A stretch of 37,714 nt of DNA from Candidatus Neomicrothrix sp. UBA881 (lineage in GTDB: Bacteria > Actinomycetota > Acidimicrobiia > Acidimicrobiales > MedAcidi-G1): the NCBI GenBank assembly GCA_002294285.1, contig DBFL01000094.1, positions 483 to 38,196 on the forward strand. Reading direction: 5' to 3'. Numbering within the stretch: position 1 is the stretch's first letter; the number at the start of each line of letters is the position of its first letter. Below the pieces are notes generated by a model. That model saw nothing but the letters and a program-made list of their open reading frames with translations. It was not told the origin of the DNA and made no database searches. Both the position numbers and the translations under genes were made by a program. Positions 16,648 to 25,830 of this stretch are shown in pieces.

Positions 16648-17613
16648 GTGTTTAAAGATTTTTCCATTCTGATAATCGGTTTATCCGTATTAGTGTTTGC
16701 AGCAGATCAATTTTTAAACGGCGCAGCGCGTTTAGCTGAAAGGTTCAAGGTTCCCAAAGCACTTGTGGGTGCTTTATTAGTCGGGTTTGGCACGAGCGCT
16801 CCGGAATTGGCCGCATCTTTAACAGCTGTATTTCAACAAGAAGTCGGCGGTGTGGAACTAGCCGTCGGAAACATAGTCGGATCCAATGTTGCTAATCTTG
16901 GGCTCGTTTTAGCTATACCAGTTTTGATTTGGGGTAATGTCATTCCTCCCCATGGAACGAGGGAACAAGCCGGGTATTCATTTATAGGTTCGTTGTTTTT
17001 TGCGGCTGTTGTGTACTTCAATTTGAATTCTGCATTGGGAGGAATAGGACTTTTTGCGATTTTCCTTATAACAAATTTTTTAATTTTACGTTTCTTTAAA
17101 AAATCTGGAGTTTTCCCTCAAAGTCCACCAAGACAGCACACTTGGCCACTGTCGCGAGAGCTTATTGTGATGATAATTGGCCTTGTGTTGACTGTGTCTT
17201 CACCACGTTGGATAGTTAGTTCAGCAGTTTCAATTGGAAATGAATTCGGATGGGAAGGTGGTTTCATAGGGTTCTCATTGATCGCAATCGGAACTTCATT
17301 ACCTGAATTGGTTACTTCGTTAGTTGGAGCCCGTAGAGGGGAATGGGGGCTGATTATAGGAAACCTTTTCGGATCGAATCTTTTCAACAGTTTGGGTGTC
17401 GGAAGTGCAATAATGCTCTCGCATGCTGGCTTAGATAGACCCACGGAACAACCATTTATGGATGGCTCAGTCTTAGTTGGAATGTGCTTCCTATGCCTAT
17501 TTGCTTATTGGATGATGAGAAGACCAGTAGCGATATCAAAATGGAATTCCTTGCCCCTCTTGTCAATTTATGCAATTCTGTTTTTGCAAATGGTGAGAAC
17601 TCTCTCTGGTTGA
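16648..17613 (+). CDS. CaCA-family Na+/Ca2+ (cation) antiporter, YrbG-like
   Basis: The 321-residue membrane protein consists of two inverted repeats of about five helices. The first alpha-repeat has GFGTSAPELAAS (residues 46-57) and GNIVGSNVANLG; the second has AIGTSLPELVTS (about 213-224) and GNLFGSNLFNSLGV. The acidic residue in each PEL and the Asn/Ser of GSN coordinate cations in the family. Proteins of this type exchange Ca2+ for Na+, sometimes with K+. The start is GTG, without a strong ribosome-binding site. It is one of the few transporters in the housekeeping array. Confidence 0.92.
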   Translation: MFKDFSILIIGLSVLVFAADQFLNGAARLAERFKVPKALVGALLVGFGTSAPELAASLTAVFQQEVGGVELAVGNIVGSNVANLGLVLAIPVLIWGNVIPPHGTREQAGYSFIGSLFFAAVVYFNLNSALGGIGLFAIFLITNFLILRFFKKSGVFPQSPPRQHTWPLSRELIVMIIGLVLTVSSPRWIVSSAVSIGNEFGWEGGFIGFSLIAIGTSLPELVTSLVGARRGEWGLIIGNLFGSNLFNSLGVGSAIMLSHAGLDRPTEQPFMDGSVLVGMCFLCLFAYWMMRRPVAISKWNSLPLLSIYAILFLQMVRTLSG

Positions 17614-17646
17614 TCAATTCTTGCCTTTCTTTGCGTCTAGCCTGAA

Positions 17647-18894
17647 GTGATGGAGAACGGTTCAAAATTTCACCTCGTTACTCTTGGATGTCCCAAGAAC
17701 GAAGTTGATTCTGAGAAAATAGCAGGAACTTTATTTGCTGACGGTATGGAATCTACTGATCATCCTGACGATGCAGATTTAATAGTCGTCAATACCTGTG
17801 CTTTTGTCGAAGAAGCTAGAGAGGAATCCATAGAGACGATTTTGAGTCTTGCTGAATTTAGAAATGAAAAAAGCAAGATTGTTGTAACCGGTTGTCTGGC
17901 AGAGAGATATGGGGGAGAAATACAGGACTCTTTGCCGGAAGTTGACCATGTAGCAGGTTTTGGCGTCCCAGTTTCGTTGAGCAGAAAAACCGATGTCCCT
18001 GAATTAGACCTTCTAAATCTTCCGCGTCCTGCTTCTGACAAACCGTGGGCGTATCTTAAGATTGCGGAAGGTTGTGACAGGGCTTGTGGTTACTGTTCCA
18101 TTCCATCTTTTAGAGGGCCGCAACGTAGCAGGTCAATAAATGCGATCATTGAAGAAGTGGAAGCTTTGCAAGTCAAGGAGGTTGTACTTGTTGCTCAGGA
18201 CCTTGCAGCTTATGGACGAGACCAAGGGGTTGGTCAAAAGTCAATAATTCCCCTGATGGAGGAAATAGGTGAAAAAGTTGAATGGGTGAGACTTCTTTAC
18301 CTTTACCCATCAGAGTTAAATACGCAGCTGATAGAGGCGATTAGCTCTTCAGCAGTTCCTTATTATGATTTGTCCTTACAACACGTTTCCTCACCTCTTC
18401 TCAGGAGAATGAAACGTTGGGGTGGTGATGAAAAGTTCAGGGCTTTGATTTCTAGAATCCGAGAAAGTTGTCCTGGGGCTGTGTTTCGCTCGAATTTCAT
18501 AGTCGGATATCCGGGAGAAACAGAAGAAGACCACGATCAACTAATTGATTTTGTCAGGGAAATGCAGTTGGACTGGTGCGGATTTTTCTCTTTTAGTGAT
18601 GAACAACACACCTACGCATCAGGTCTTGATGGCAAAGTCGACAGATCCTTAGTTTTGGAAAGACTGAAAGAACTTACTTCTATGCAAGACGAGATAACCT
18701 CTCTAAAAAGAGATTCTCTAATCGGTGAGAAGGTATCTGTTTTGGTTGATTCCCGCGGTGTCGGAAGAACATATCGAGAAGCACCAGAGATAGATGGGAT
18801 CGTTTCTGTTCCTGATTCTTGCAAGGTAGGAGAGTTTGTTGATTTGATTGTAAATGGAGCTATAGGACCAGATTTGGAGACAGAATTGCTTTGA
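17647..18894 (+). CDS. rimO: Ribosomal protein S12 methylthiotransferase RimO
   Basis: RimO methylthiolates an aspartate of ribosomal protein S12 using two [4Fe-4S] clusters and SAM. The 415-residue protein has the UPF0004 cysteines C15 (LGCPKNEVDSE), C51 (NTCAFVEEA) and C83 (TGCLAE), the radical-SAM cluster C143-x3-C147-x2-C150 (EGCDRACGYCSIPSFRG), and a C-terminal TRAM domain from about residue 355. CPKN and CAFVEEA distinguish it from MiaB, whose gene lies further downstream. GTG at 17647 or ATG at 17650 could be the start. It overlaps the pgsA start by four bases. Confidence 0.95.
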   Translation: MMENGSKFHLVTLGCPKNEVDSEKIAGTLFADGMESTDHPDDADLIVVNTCAFVEEAREESIETILSLAEFRNEKSKIVVTGCLAERYGGEIQDSLPEVDHVAGFGVPVSLSRKTDVPELDLLNLPRPASDKPWAYLKIAEGCDRACGYCSIPSFRGPQRSRSINAIIEEVEALQVKEVVLVAQDLAAYGRDQGVGQKSIIPLMEEIGEKVEWVRLLYLYPSELNTQLIEAISSSAVPYYDLSLQHVSSPLLRRMKRWGGDEKFRALISRIRESCPGAVFRSNFIVGYPGETEEDHDQLIDFVREMQLDWCGFFSFSDEQHTYASGLDGKVDRSLVLERLKELTSMQDEITSLKRDSLIGEKVSVLVDSRGVGRTYREAPEIDGIVSVPDSCKVGEFVDLIVNGAIGPDLETELL

Positions 18895-19478
18895 AAAATC
18901 AAGGAGAAGGTTACAGACATCCATTAGCCACTGTTGTAAGTCCTGCAAACCTGGTTTCTTTAGCGCGTTTGTTACTTTCCCCTCTATTATTCGTGTCGGT
19001 CTTGAATGCAGAAAAAAGTATTGGGACTTCATGGATGGCAGTTTTTTTGGGATTTGTTCTGGCCGCATCAGACATCCTGGACGGTTATTTGGCTCGAATT
19101 CGAGGCACTGTGAGCAAGTGGGGCGCCTTTATTGACCCTTTGGCTGACAAGGTTGTAGTCATCGGTACAGCTATTTGTCTAGTGGAAGTTCAAAGGTTTA
19201 ATTATTTGCCCGTTTTGATTCTTACAGGTAGGGAGATTTTTATTACTTTGTATCGGTTGAAAGTGGCAAAACAAGGTCTGGCAGTCCCAGCACGTAAATC
19301 TGCAAAATGGAAGACAACTGTTCAAGGTCTTGCTTTAATGATTGCTGTGATGCCTCCATTAGAAGAATCACAATGGGCTGTTGATCTCGGGATCTGGGTA
19401 GCTGCTGTTTTTACTGTTGTAACGGGAATCCAATATTTGCGAGACGGTATTCTTGCGACTAGCAGCACTGGTGAATAG
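18891..19478 (+). CDS. pgsA: CDP-alcohol phosphatidyltransferase, probably PgsA
   Basis: The 195-residue polytopic protein has the complete CDP-alcohol phosphatidyltransferase motif: D61-x2-D64-G65-x2-A68-R69, G78, D82 and D86. It probably makes phosphatidylglycerol phosphate from CDP-diacylglycerol and glycerol-3-phosphate; a phosphatidylinositol-type substrate cannot be excluded. The TTG start overlaps the rimO TGA. AAGGAGAAGG lies a little inside the frame with no ATG, GTG or TTG behind it, so the TTG is kept. The rimO-pgsA-cinA-recA order is common in Gram-positive and actinobacterial genomes. Confidence 0.9.
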   Translation: MKNQGEGYRHPLATVVSPANLVSLARLLLSPLLFVSVLNAEKSIGTSWMAVFLGFVLAASDILDGYLARIRGTVSKWGAFIDPLADKVVVIGTAICLVEVQRFNYLPVLILTGREIFITLYRLKVAKQGLAVPARKSAKWKTTVQGLALMIAVMPPLEESQWAVDLGIWVAAVFTVVTGIQYLRDGILATSSTGE

Positions 19479-19487
19479 AGTTCTTGC

Positions 19488-20732
19488 GTGCGTTGTGAAA
19501 TAGTTGCAGTTGGAACTGAGATTTTGCTTGGACAGATAGTTGATACCAACTCAGCTTGGATTTCAGAACGTTTAGCCGAAGCCGGCATTGATTGCCATCT
19601 CCAAACTGTCGTTGGTGATAATCCCGAAAGAATGTCAAAAACTTTTGAAGCGGCACTCGGAAGAGCAGAAGCTTTGATAATCACCGGAGGTCTCGGTCCT
19701 ACACAAGATGATTTGACGCGTGAAGTCGTGGCTGAGTTGATGGGCGTGGAGTTGGAGAGAGACGAGCAAATAGTTGAGAAAATTAGAGATCGTTTTGCTA
19801 ATCGCGGAAGAACAATGCCCGAGAATAATTTAAAGCAGGCTGATATTCCTGTCGGCGCACTGCCGATTCCAGAAATGCCTGGCACTGCTGCAGGTTTGAT
19901 TTGTCCAATAGGTGAAGAAAAAGTTATTTATGTTGTACCTGGGGTACCAATAGAAATGAAACAAATGCTGGAAGGAACCGTTATTCCTGATCTTGTTTCA
20001 CGTTCAGGAATCAAATCTGTAATTAGTTCTAGAGTTCTAAAAACGTGGGGGCACTCAGAGTCAGGCCTAGCTGAAGATCTGGCGGAAGAGATAAAGCGCC
20101 TTGACGGTGATGGCGAATTGACCCTTGCTTTCCAAGCGAGCGGCATAGAGGGTGTGAAGGTTCGTATTACAGCGAAAGCATCTGACAAGGAAAAGTCAGA
20201 TTTACTCCTGGATGCAGAAGAGGAAGTTTTGCGGGAGTTGATAGGGGAGTATATTTTTGCAATTGATAACGAAACTATGGAATCAGTAGTCCTAGGGTTA
20301 CTCAAGTCTCAGTCACTAACTTTTGCCACTGCTGAGTCGCTTACCGGAGGAATGATTGGAACTAGGTTGACTGATATTCCGGGTTCAAGCGATTCCTACA
20401 TTGGGTCAGTAGTTACTTATGAAGCGGGTTTAAAAAGTTCTTTGCTGAATGTCCCGAAAGATATTTCTTACGTTGGTCAGGAGGCTGTAGAAGCTATGGC
20501 TCTAGGAGTGTGTGAGGTTTTAGGGGCGGACGTTTCAGTTGCTGTAACCGGAGTGGCAGGACCATCTCCACATGAGGGAGAAGAAGTGGGAACGGTTTGG
20601 ATGGCCAGCAGTATAAAAGGTGAAGTTGAGTCATTTAAGGTTGTATTTCCTTTTGACAGATCTCAGATAAGACAGTTCACTGTAATTACGGTATTGAATG
20701 CTCTACGCAAACGTCTTGAATCACGTAAATAG
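19488..20732 (+). CDS. cinA: CinA family protein (MoCF domain plus nicotinamide-nucleotide amidase)
   Basis: The 414-residue protein fuses an N-terminal MoaB/Mog-like domain (VAVGTEILLGQIVDTNSAWI, TGGLGPTQDDLTREV) with a C-terminal PncC-type amidase domain from about residue 265 (TAESLTGGMIGTRL, VVTYEAG, AVTGVAGP). Such proteins recycle nicotinamide mononucleotide or remove pyridine-nucleotide by-products, and in some bacteria are competence-induced with recA. The start is GTG without a strong ribosome-binding site. It is the last plus-strand gene before recA's own promoter region; msrB lies between on the other strand. Confidence 0.94.
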   Translation: MRCEIVAVGTEILLGQIVDTNSAWISERLAEAGIDCHLQTVVGDNPERMSKTFEAALGRAEALIITGGLGPTQDDLTREVVAELMGVELERDEQIVEKIRDRFANRGRTMPENNLKQADIPVGALPIPEMPGTAAGLICPIGEEKVIYVVPGVPIEMKQMLEGTVIPDLVSRSGIKSVISSRVLKTWGHSESGLAEDLAEEIKRLDGDGELTLAFQASGIEGVKVRITAKASDKEKSDLLLDAEEEVLRELIGEYIFAIDNETMESVVLGLLKSQSLTFATAESLTGGMIGTRLTDIPGSSDSYIGSVVTYEAGLKSSLLNVPKDISYVGQEAVEAMALGVCEVLGADVSVAVTGVAGPSPHEGEEVGTVWMASSIKGEVESFKVVFPFDRSQIRQFTVITVLNALRKRLESRK

Positions 20733-20758
20733 ATTTCTTGAAAGTTAAATTTTCTGGA

Positions 20759-21163
20759 TTAATCAGGAATTAATTGCAGGCAGGCTGAGTTGATGCAAAA
20801 TCGTTGCCCAGTGGGTTGAGGACCGTCGGGAAAAACATGCCCTAGATGTGCTCCACATGATGCGCATGTCACTTCTATTCTTTGCATACCGTGACTATTG
20901 TCTATTTTTGTGTCCAGAGATTCCTCCCCGATAGGACTCCAAAAACTGGGCCAGCCACTGCCCGAGTCATACTTTTCGGCGCTGTGGAAAAGATTTTCAT
21001 TACAGACAATACATTTATAGGTTCCTTGGGTCTTTTCGTCTGTGTATATACCCGTAAAAGGCGGTTCAGTGCCAGATTCTTGAGTGCAGTAGTAAGACAT
21101 ATCGGATAGACGCTCCTTTAGGAGTTCCTTTTCGGTTTGGGAGTTCTCGTTATTTGAAGTCAT
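20759..21163 (-). CDS. msrB: Peptide-methionine (R)-S-oxide reductase
   Basis: MsrB reduces methionine-R-sulfoxide in proteins. The 134-residue protein has the structural zinc cysteines C51-x2-C54 and C100-x2-C103, the GSGWPSFW substrate loop, [10 protein letters not shown], and the catalytic C123 in RFCINSACL. The second site in SxCL is a cysteine (C128) where Ser is common, which could serve as a recycling cysteine. It is convergent with cinA (26-base gap) and divergent from recA. Membership of the SOS regulon is unlikely, although the LexA box lies between the two genes. Confidence 0.95.
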   Translation of the reverse strand: MTSNNENSQTEKELLKERLSDMSYYCTQESGTEPPFTGIYTDEKTQGTYKCIVCNENLFHSAEKYDSGSGWPSFWSPIGEESLDTKIDNSHGMQRIEVTCASCGAHLGHVFPDGPQPTGQRFCINSACLQLIPD

Positions 21164-21219
21164 AGAAGAAAGTTACCAAAAAAGCTGATTTTTTAAAAAA
21201 TTTCATTTAATGCTTGCAA

Positions 21220-21233
21220 CGAACATATGTTCG
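21220..21233. promoter_or_regulatory. LexA (SOS) box upstream of recA
   Basis: CGAACATATGTTCG is a perfect 14-base palindrome matching the GAAC-N4-GTTC LexA box of Gram-positive bacteria and actinobacteria. It lies about 112 bases ahead of the recA start codon and about 57 bases from the msrB start. A LexA of the matching type is encoded at 30272-30916. Confidence 0.92.
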
Positions 21234-21344
21234 CAATTACGCTTATGTTATTAACAAGGTTTAAGTGGCCGTTATAAGGACTGTCACACAGGCTTCTTAT
21301 TGTTAGTTAAAGCAGTAATAAATAAAAATGAATGGAGAAATAAG

Positions 21345-22490
21345 ATGAGTAAGGCGGGTAAGGGAACAAAAACTCAAGAGGCTCAAGATAATTTTGATGC
21401 TCGAGCGGCTGACAGCAGTGAAAGGGTAAAAGCCCTCGATAACACCTTAGGTCAGATCGAAAAGCAATTTGGTCAAGGCGCGGTCATGAAAATGGGCGAT
21501 AAGGGTTCAATGTCTGTGGAAAGTGTTCCTACAGGAGCCCTGGCTCTTGACCTTGCGTTGGGTATAGGTGGTATGCCTCGAGGTCGAATAGCGGAAATTT
21601 TCGGCCCTGAAGGTTCTGGAAAAACCACGCTAGCTACACATGTTGTAGCGGAAGCTCAAAGGAATGGTGGGATATGCGCTTACATAGATGCAGAGCATGC
21701 AATGGACCCTGTTTATGCCAAAGCGATCGGTGTCGATGTAGATGAATTATTGATTTCACAGCCTGACACAGGAGAACAGGCACTAGAAATCGCAGACATG
21801 CTTATCCGTTCAGGAGCCCTTGATGTGGTGGTAATCGACTCCGTTGCAGCATTAACCCCTCGAGCCGAAATAGAAGGTGATATGGGTGATACACATGTGG
21901 GGCTACAAGCACGTTTAATGTCTCAAGCTCTTAGAAAATTGACTTCGAATTTAAACAAATCGAAGACGATCTGCATTTTCATAAATCAATTACGTGAAAA
22001 AATTGGCGTAATGTTTGGTTCACCGGAAACAACTCCTGGTGGACGAGCGCTGAAATTCTACTCTTCGGTTCGTCTCGATATAAGAAGAATTGAAGCAATC
22101 AAGGATGGAACTGAAATAGTAGGCAATCGCACTCGAGTAAAAGTTGTAAAAAACAAATGTGCACCACCTTTCCGTCAAGCAGAATTTGACATTATGTACG
22201 GTGCGGGAATCAGCCGAGAGGGTTCTGTTATAGATCTCGGTGCCGAGCTTGACATAGTTAAAAAATCAGGAGCTTGGTACACATATGAGGGTGAACAACT
22301 TGGTCAAGGAAGGGAAAATGCCAAGCGCTTCCTTACGGATAATCCTGAAGTAATGGTTGAAATCACCGATCGGGTTTGGCGTGAAGTGATGCCGGATAAT
22401 GAAGATCCAGTAAAAGCAGTTGATGAAAATGGTGAAATCTTGGATGAATTCACAGAAACTGATGACCTTCCAATCGAACTTGAGGAATAA
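21345..22490 (+). CDS. recA: Recombinase RecA
   Basis: RecA forms filaments on single-stranded DNA, drives strand exchange and triggers LexA self-cleavage. The 381-residue protein has Walker [10 protein letters not shown] (residues 87-95), [18 protein letters not shown], the DNA-binding loop 2 in the [16 protein letters not shown] region, and an acidic C-terminus. I set the start at ATG 21345, with GGAG seven bases upstream, rather than a TTG 15 codons earlier. No intein or insertion is seen. It leads the operon-like run with miaB, miaA, dapF and hflX. Confidence 0.98.
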   Translation: MSKAGKGTKTQEAQDNFDARAADSSERVKALDNTLGQIEKQFGQGAVMKMGDKGSMSVESVPTGALALDLALGIGGMPRGRIAEIFGPEGSGKTTLATHVVAEAQRNGGICAYIDAEHAMDPVYAKAIGVDVDELLISQPDTGEQALEIADMLIRSGALDVVVIDSVAALTPRAEIEGDMGDTHVGLQARLMSQALRKLTSNLNKSKTICIFINQLREKIGVMFGSPETTPGGRALKFYSSVRLDIRRIEAIKDGTEIVGNRTRVKVVKNKCAPPFRQAEFDIMYGAGISREGSVIDLGAELDIVKKSGAWYTYEGEQLGQGRENAKRFLTDNPEVMVEITDRVWREVMPDNEDPVKAVDENGEILDEFTETDDLPIELEE

Positions 22491-22565
22491 AATCATTCCT
22501 CATTTGGCAGTTAAATCAAGACCTGTTTCTTAGTAAGTTTGGGTAATTTGACCTAGCCTGAATAT

Positions 22566-24032
22566 ATGAGGCGCCGAACGTATACGGTGCGCACCTACGG
22601 GTGCCAGATGAACGAACATGATAGTGAACGGATATCCGGCTTGTTGGAAGCCGACGGTATGGTTCCTGCTGTCTCAGAAGAAGAAGCAGATGTAATTGTT
22701 CTAAATACCTGTTGCATAAGAGAAAATGCTGATAATCGTCTTTACGGAGCTTTAGGAAACTTAAAAACTTTAAAATCAGAAAAGCCTGAACTCCAAATAG
22801 CAGTCGGTGGATGCTTGGCACAAAAAGATAGGGAGTTGATTCAAGAGCGGGCAAAACATGTAGATGTTGTTTTCGGAACCCACAATGTTCAAAACGCAGT
22901 GACGCTTTTGAAAAAAGCAAAAACAGATGGTCCTGTGATTGAGATTCTCGAAGAGATAGTCGAGGGTGATTATGAAGCATTTCCATCGGCTCTCCCTGTC
23001 CGAAGAGAGGTTGACCACCGAGCTTGGATGACGATCCAAATTGGTTGCGATAACACTTGCACTTACTGCATTGTGCCTTCGGTGCGCGGCCCAGAGATCA
23101 GTAGACCTTTCGGCCAGTTGCTTGAAGAGGCTAAGGATTTCGCATTACAAGGAGTGACAGAGATAACCTTGCTTGGTCAAAATGTCAATTCTTATGGTCG
23201 TGACTTGACAAAAAATTTAAAACATAACGACCCTTCGGATTTCGACATTCATCAAGCGGGTCTTGCCTGGGCTGATAACCAAAACCGTAGAGTCAAACCA
23301 CTTTTTGCTGATTTGTTAAAAAGCGTTGGATCTTTAGAAGGAATAGAACGAGTTAGATTCATAAGTCCTCATCCAAAAGATCTAACTTCAGAAATAGTTG
23401 AGGCAATGTCTGCAAGTGAGAGCGTTTGCGAGCATCTACATCTTCCACTTCAATCTGGCAGCGACTCGATTTTGTCCGCTATGCACCGTGGTTATACAGG
23501 CGAAAGGTTTTTGGAGAAAGCACGAGAAGCACGTAAAGGTATAGAAGACCTTTCATTGACGACTGATATCATCGTGGGTTTTCCTGGTGAAACTGAAAAT
23601 GATTTTACGGATACTCTCGAAGTGGTTGCTGAAGCTGCTTTTGATTCCGCTTATACGTTCATCTTTTCCCAAAGACCCGGTACTGCAGCTGCAGAGATGA
23701 CCTCAGAATTCGTAGATCATGATATTGCTGTAAAACGTTACGAAACTTTGAGAAAAGTTGTAAATAGATCTGCCCTGTTGAAACATAAAGACCGTATAGG
23801 TCGGATTGAGGAAGTTTTGGTTGAAGGTAAATCAAAAAAGGGAACAGACTTCGTAACTGCTCGCACAAGACAGAACAAAGTTATTCACTTGGAAACAAAT
23901 GAATCGCTTAAACCCGGAACTTTTGCTCAGGTCGAAGTGAAGGATGCAACTTATAACTATTTGGTTGGAGAACTAAGAGAAATAATTGCTACTCCTAAAC
24001 ATCGTAAACGTATCCCTGTAATGGCTGAGTAA
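22566..24032 (+). CDS. miaB: tRNA-2-methylthio-N6-dimethylallyladenosine synthase MiaB
   Basis: MiaB adds a methylthio group to i6A37 of tRNAs reading U-starting codons. The 488-residue protein has cluster cysteines C13 (YGCQMNEHDSE), C49 (NTCCIREN) and C83 (GGCLAQ), the radical-SAM C161-x3-C165-x2-C168 (GCDNTCTYCIVPSVRG), and a TRAM-like end. An extra loop lies around residues 215-240 (KNLKHNDPSDFDIHQ and following), which is a variable place in actinobacterial MiaB. It is one base from the miaA start, whose product makes the substrate. Confidence 0.96.
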   Translation: MRRRTYTVRTYGCQMNEHDSERISGLLEADGMVPAVSEEEADVIVLNTCCIRENADNRLYGALGNLKTLKSEKPELQIAVGGCLAQKDRELIQERAKHVDVVFGTHNVQNAVTLLKKAKTDGPVIEILEEIVEGDYEAFPSALPVRREVDHRAWMTIQIGCDNTCTYCIVPSVRGPEISRPFGQLLEEAKDFALQGVTEITLLGQNVNSYGRDLTKNLKHNDPSDFDIHQAGLAWADNQNRRVKPLFADLLKSVGSLEGIERVRFISPHPKDLTSEIVEAMSASESVCEHLHLPLQSGSDSILSAMHRGYTGERFLEKAREARKGIEDLSLTTDIIVGFPGETENDFTDTLEVVAEAAFDSAYTFIFSQRPGTAAAEMTSEFVDHDIAVKRYETLRKVVNRSALLKHKDRIGRIEEVLVEGKSKKGTDFVTARTRQNKVIHLETNESLKPGTFAQVEVKDATYNYLVGELREIIATPKHRKRIPVMAE

Positions 24033-24033
24033 A

Positions 24034-24993
24034 TTGTCTGAAGAAAATGAAGATTGTTTCCCAAACGGAAGTTTGTTCTTGGTGGGCAACACTGCTTCAG
24101 GAAAGTCATCTCTGGCTATTGAATTAGCCCGTCAACGACCCAATATAGAGATAGTTTCTGTCGACTCAATGGCGATTTACAAGGGAATGGACATAGGTAC
24201 AGCGACTCCGACTGTCGCGGAGCAACAAGAAGTTCCTCATCACGTGATAAATATTGCAAACCCATACGAGGACTTCGCTCTTCCTCTTTTTCAAATTGCG
24301 GTTAAAGATGCTTTGAAGAGTATTTCAAATCGCGGACACAGAGCGGTTCTGGTTGGAGGGACTGGACTACATGTCAGAGCTATAGTTGATGATTTAGAAG
24401 TACCTCCCAGATTTCTGGAAATTCGTACTGAAATAGAACTAGTTAATGAAACTTCCTTCTTGTATGAAAAATTGAAAGATTTGGATCCAGTTGCAGCTGA
24501 GAAAATAGAACCAGAAAATCGTAGAAGAATTGTGCGTGCGCTCGAAGTTACGCTTGGTGCCGGCCGTCCGTTTTCCTCTTTCGGACCCGGATTAGATGTC
24601 TACAAACCTTCTCCATTTACACAGATGGGAATAAGGCTTCCTAGAGAGGTGAATGATAAGAGAATTGCTGAAAGATATATAAAACAAATTGATGATGGGT
24701 TTGTCGAAGAAGTTCGTTCTTTAGTTGATGGGGGAAAAGAACTCTCGAAAACAGCCTCGCAGGCTTTGGGTTACAAAGAAATAATCTCCTATCTAAATGG
24801 AGAAAACACCCTTGAAGATGCTGTTGATTCTGCCGTTTCATCAACACGACGTTTCTCCAGGCGACAAGAGAGCTGGTTTCGCAGGGATCCCAGAATCGAA
24901 TGGATAGATGTTGAAAATGATCCTCTTGAAGCTCTTGAAAGCGTAATTAACAGATTTGACGCAATTGGGCAAAATACTTTTAATGAAGTGTAA
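24034..24993 (+). CDS. miaA: tRNA dimethylallyltransferase MiaA
   Basis: MiaA transfers dimethylallyl to A37 of tRNA, the step before MiaB. The 319-residue protein has the P-loop VGNTASGKSS (residues 17-26), D44 in VSVDSMAIYKGMDIGTATP, LVGGTGLHVRAI, and QALGYKEI with a C-terminal TRRFSRRQESWFRRDPRI basic stretch. The start is TTG, one base after the miaB stop, without a strong ribosome-binding site, so coupling to miaB translation is likely. Confidence 0.96.
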   Translation: MSEENEDCFPNGSLFLVGNTASGKSSLAIELARQRPNIEIVSVDSMAIYKGMDIGTATPTVAEQQEVPHHVINIANPYEDFALPLFQIAVKDALKSISNRGHRAVLVGGTGLHVRAIVDDLEVPPRFLEIRTEIELVNETSFLYEKLKDLDPVAAEKIEPENRRRIVRALEVTLGAGRPFSSFGPGLDVYKPSPFTQMGIRLPREVNDKRIAERYIKQIDDGFVEEVRSLVDGGKELSKTASQALGYKEIISYLNGENTLEDAVDSAVSSTRRFSRRQESWFRRDPRIEWIDVENDPLEALESVINRFDAIGQNTFNEV

Positions 24994-25023
24994 AAGTGCA
25001 GTATTTTCTGTGAAACTAGTTGT

Positions 25024-25830
25024 ATGGAATTAACCAGACATCACGGGCTAGGAAATGTTTTTTTGATCGCTCTTTTAGAAGAGTTACCAAAAGATCCATC
25101 TGGATTAGCCCAAAAATATTGTGATCCTCAGGAAGGGATTGGTGCTGACGGTTTGATACTCGGTACACCTTGCTCTGAAAATTCTAATGCTGTTAATCGG
25201 TTTAATCTTTTTAATAAAGACGGAGGACGAGCGGAACTTAGTGGCAATGGTCTCAGATGTTTTGCACAAGCCCTATCGATGACATCGAAACTTGAAGATG
25301 ACGTTTTCCATGTTGAAACAGATGTCGGATTAAGAGTCCTAAAAATTGAAGAATTTTTGAGCGACAATGAAATGCTGGTAACAGCTGAAATTGGAAAAGC
25401 ATCTTTTGTAACCGATTTTGACTTTGATCAACTCGAAGAAAAAGATTCCAAGATGGTCAGAGCTGTAAAAGTGGATATTGGTAATCCACATCTGATCGTG
25501 GAAGTGAGTGCTTTAGACAATATTGACTTAGAGCAGTTTGCTGTTAATGAAAATGAGAATGCATCACCAGAGGGTATAAATGTGCATTTGATGAAAGTAG
25601 ATGATTATTCGAATATAAGAATAAAAACATGGGAACGTGGAGTTGGAATCACTGAAGCTTGCGGGACGGGAGCCTGCGCATCGGCTTTTGCAGCTTCAAA
25701 TTGGGGGCTTATAGGTTCTAATGCAAATGTTCACATGCCAGGAGGAACTGCAATTGTCGAGATAGGTGAATCGATAGAACTTGCGGGTCTAACTACTTTC
25801 ATGGATAGGCATCAGGTGGGAAATGGGTAG
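25024..25830 (+). CDS. dapF: Diaminopimelate epimerase
   Basis: DapF interconverts LL- and meso-diaminopimelate. The 268-residue protein has the two catalytic cysteines C79 (SGNGLRCFA) and C213 (ACGTGACA) and GADGLI. The N-terminal substrate loop reads HGLGNVF, where most homologues have HGLGNDF; the substrate-contacting Asn is kept and the next Asp is Val. The start ATG has no strong ribosome-binding site. The end overlaps hflX by eight bases. It supplies the meso-isomer used in peptidoglycan and lysine synthesis. Confidence 0.94.
   Translation: MELTRHHGLGNVFLIALLEELPKDPSGLAQKYCDPQEGIGADGLILGTPCSENSNAVNRFNLFNKDGGRAELSGNGLRCFAQALSMTSKLEDDVFHVETDVGLRVLKIEEFLSDNEMLVTAEIGKASFVTDFDFDQLEEKDSKMVRAVKVDIGNPHLIVEVSALDNIDLEQFAVNENENASPEGINVHLMKVDDYSNIRIKTWERGVGITEACGTGACASAFAASNWGLIGSNANVHMPGGTAIVEIGESIELAGLTTFMDRHQVGNG

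Noticed and set aside
20733..20758. AT-rich inverted repeats between cinA and msrB as a terminator
   Set aside because: Stems are short and AT-only, and ATTAAT is self-complementary by itself; chance is a sufficient explanation.
21300..21344. N-terminal extension of RecA from a TTG
   Set aside because: The ATG at 21345 has GGAG at good spacing and gives the normal RecA N-terminus.
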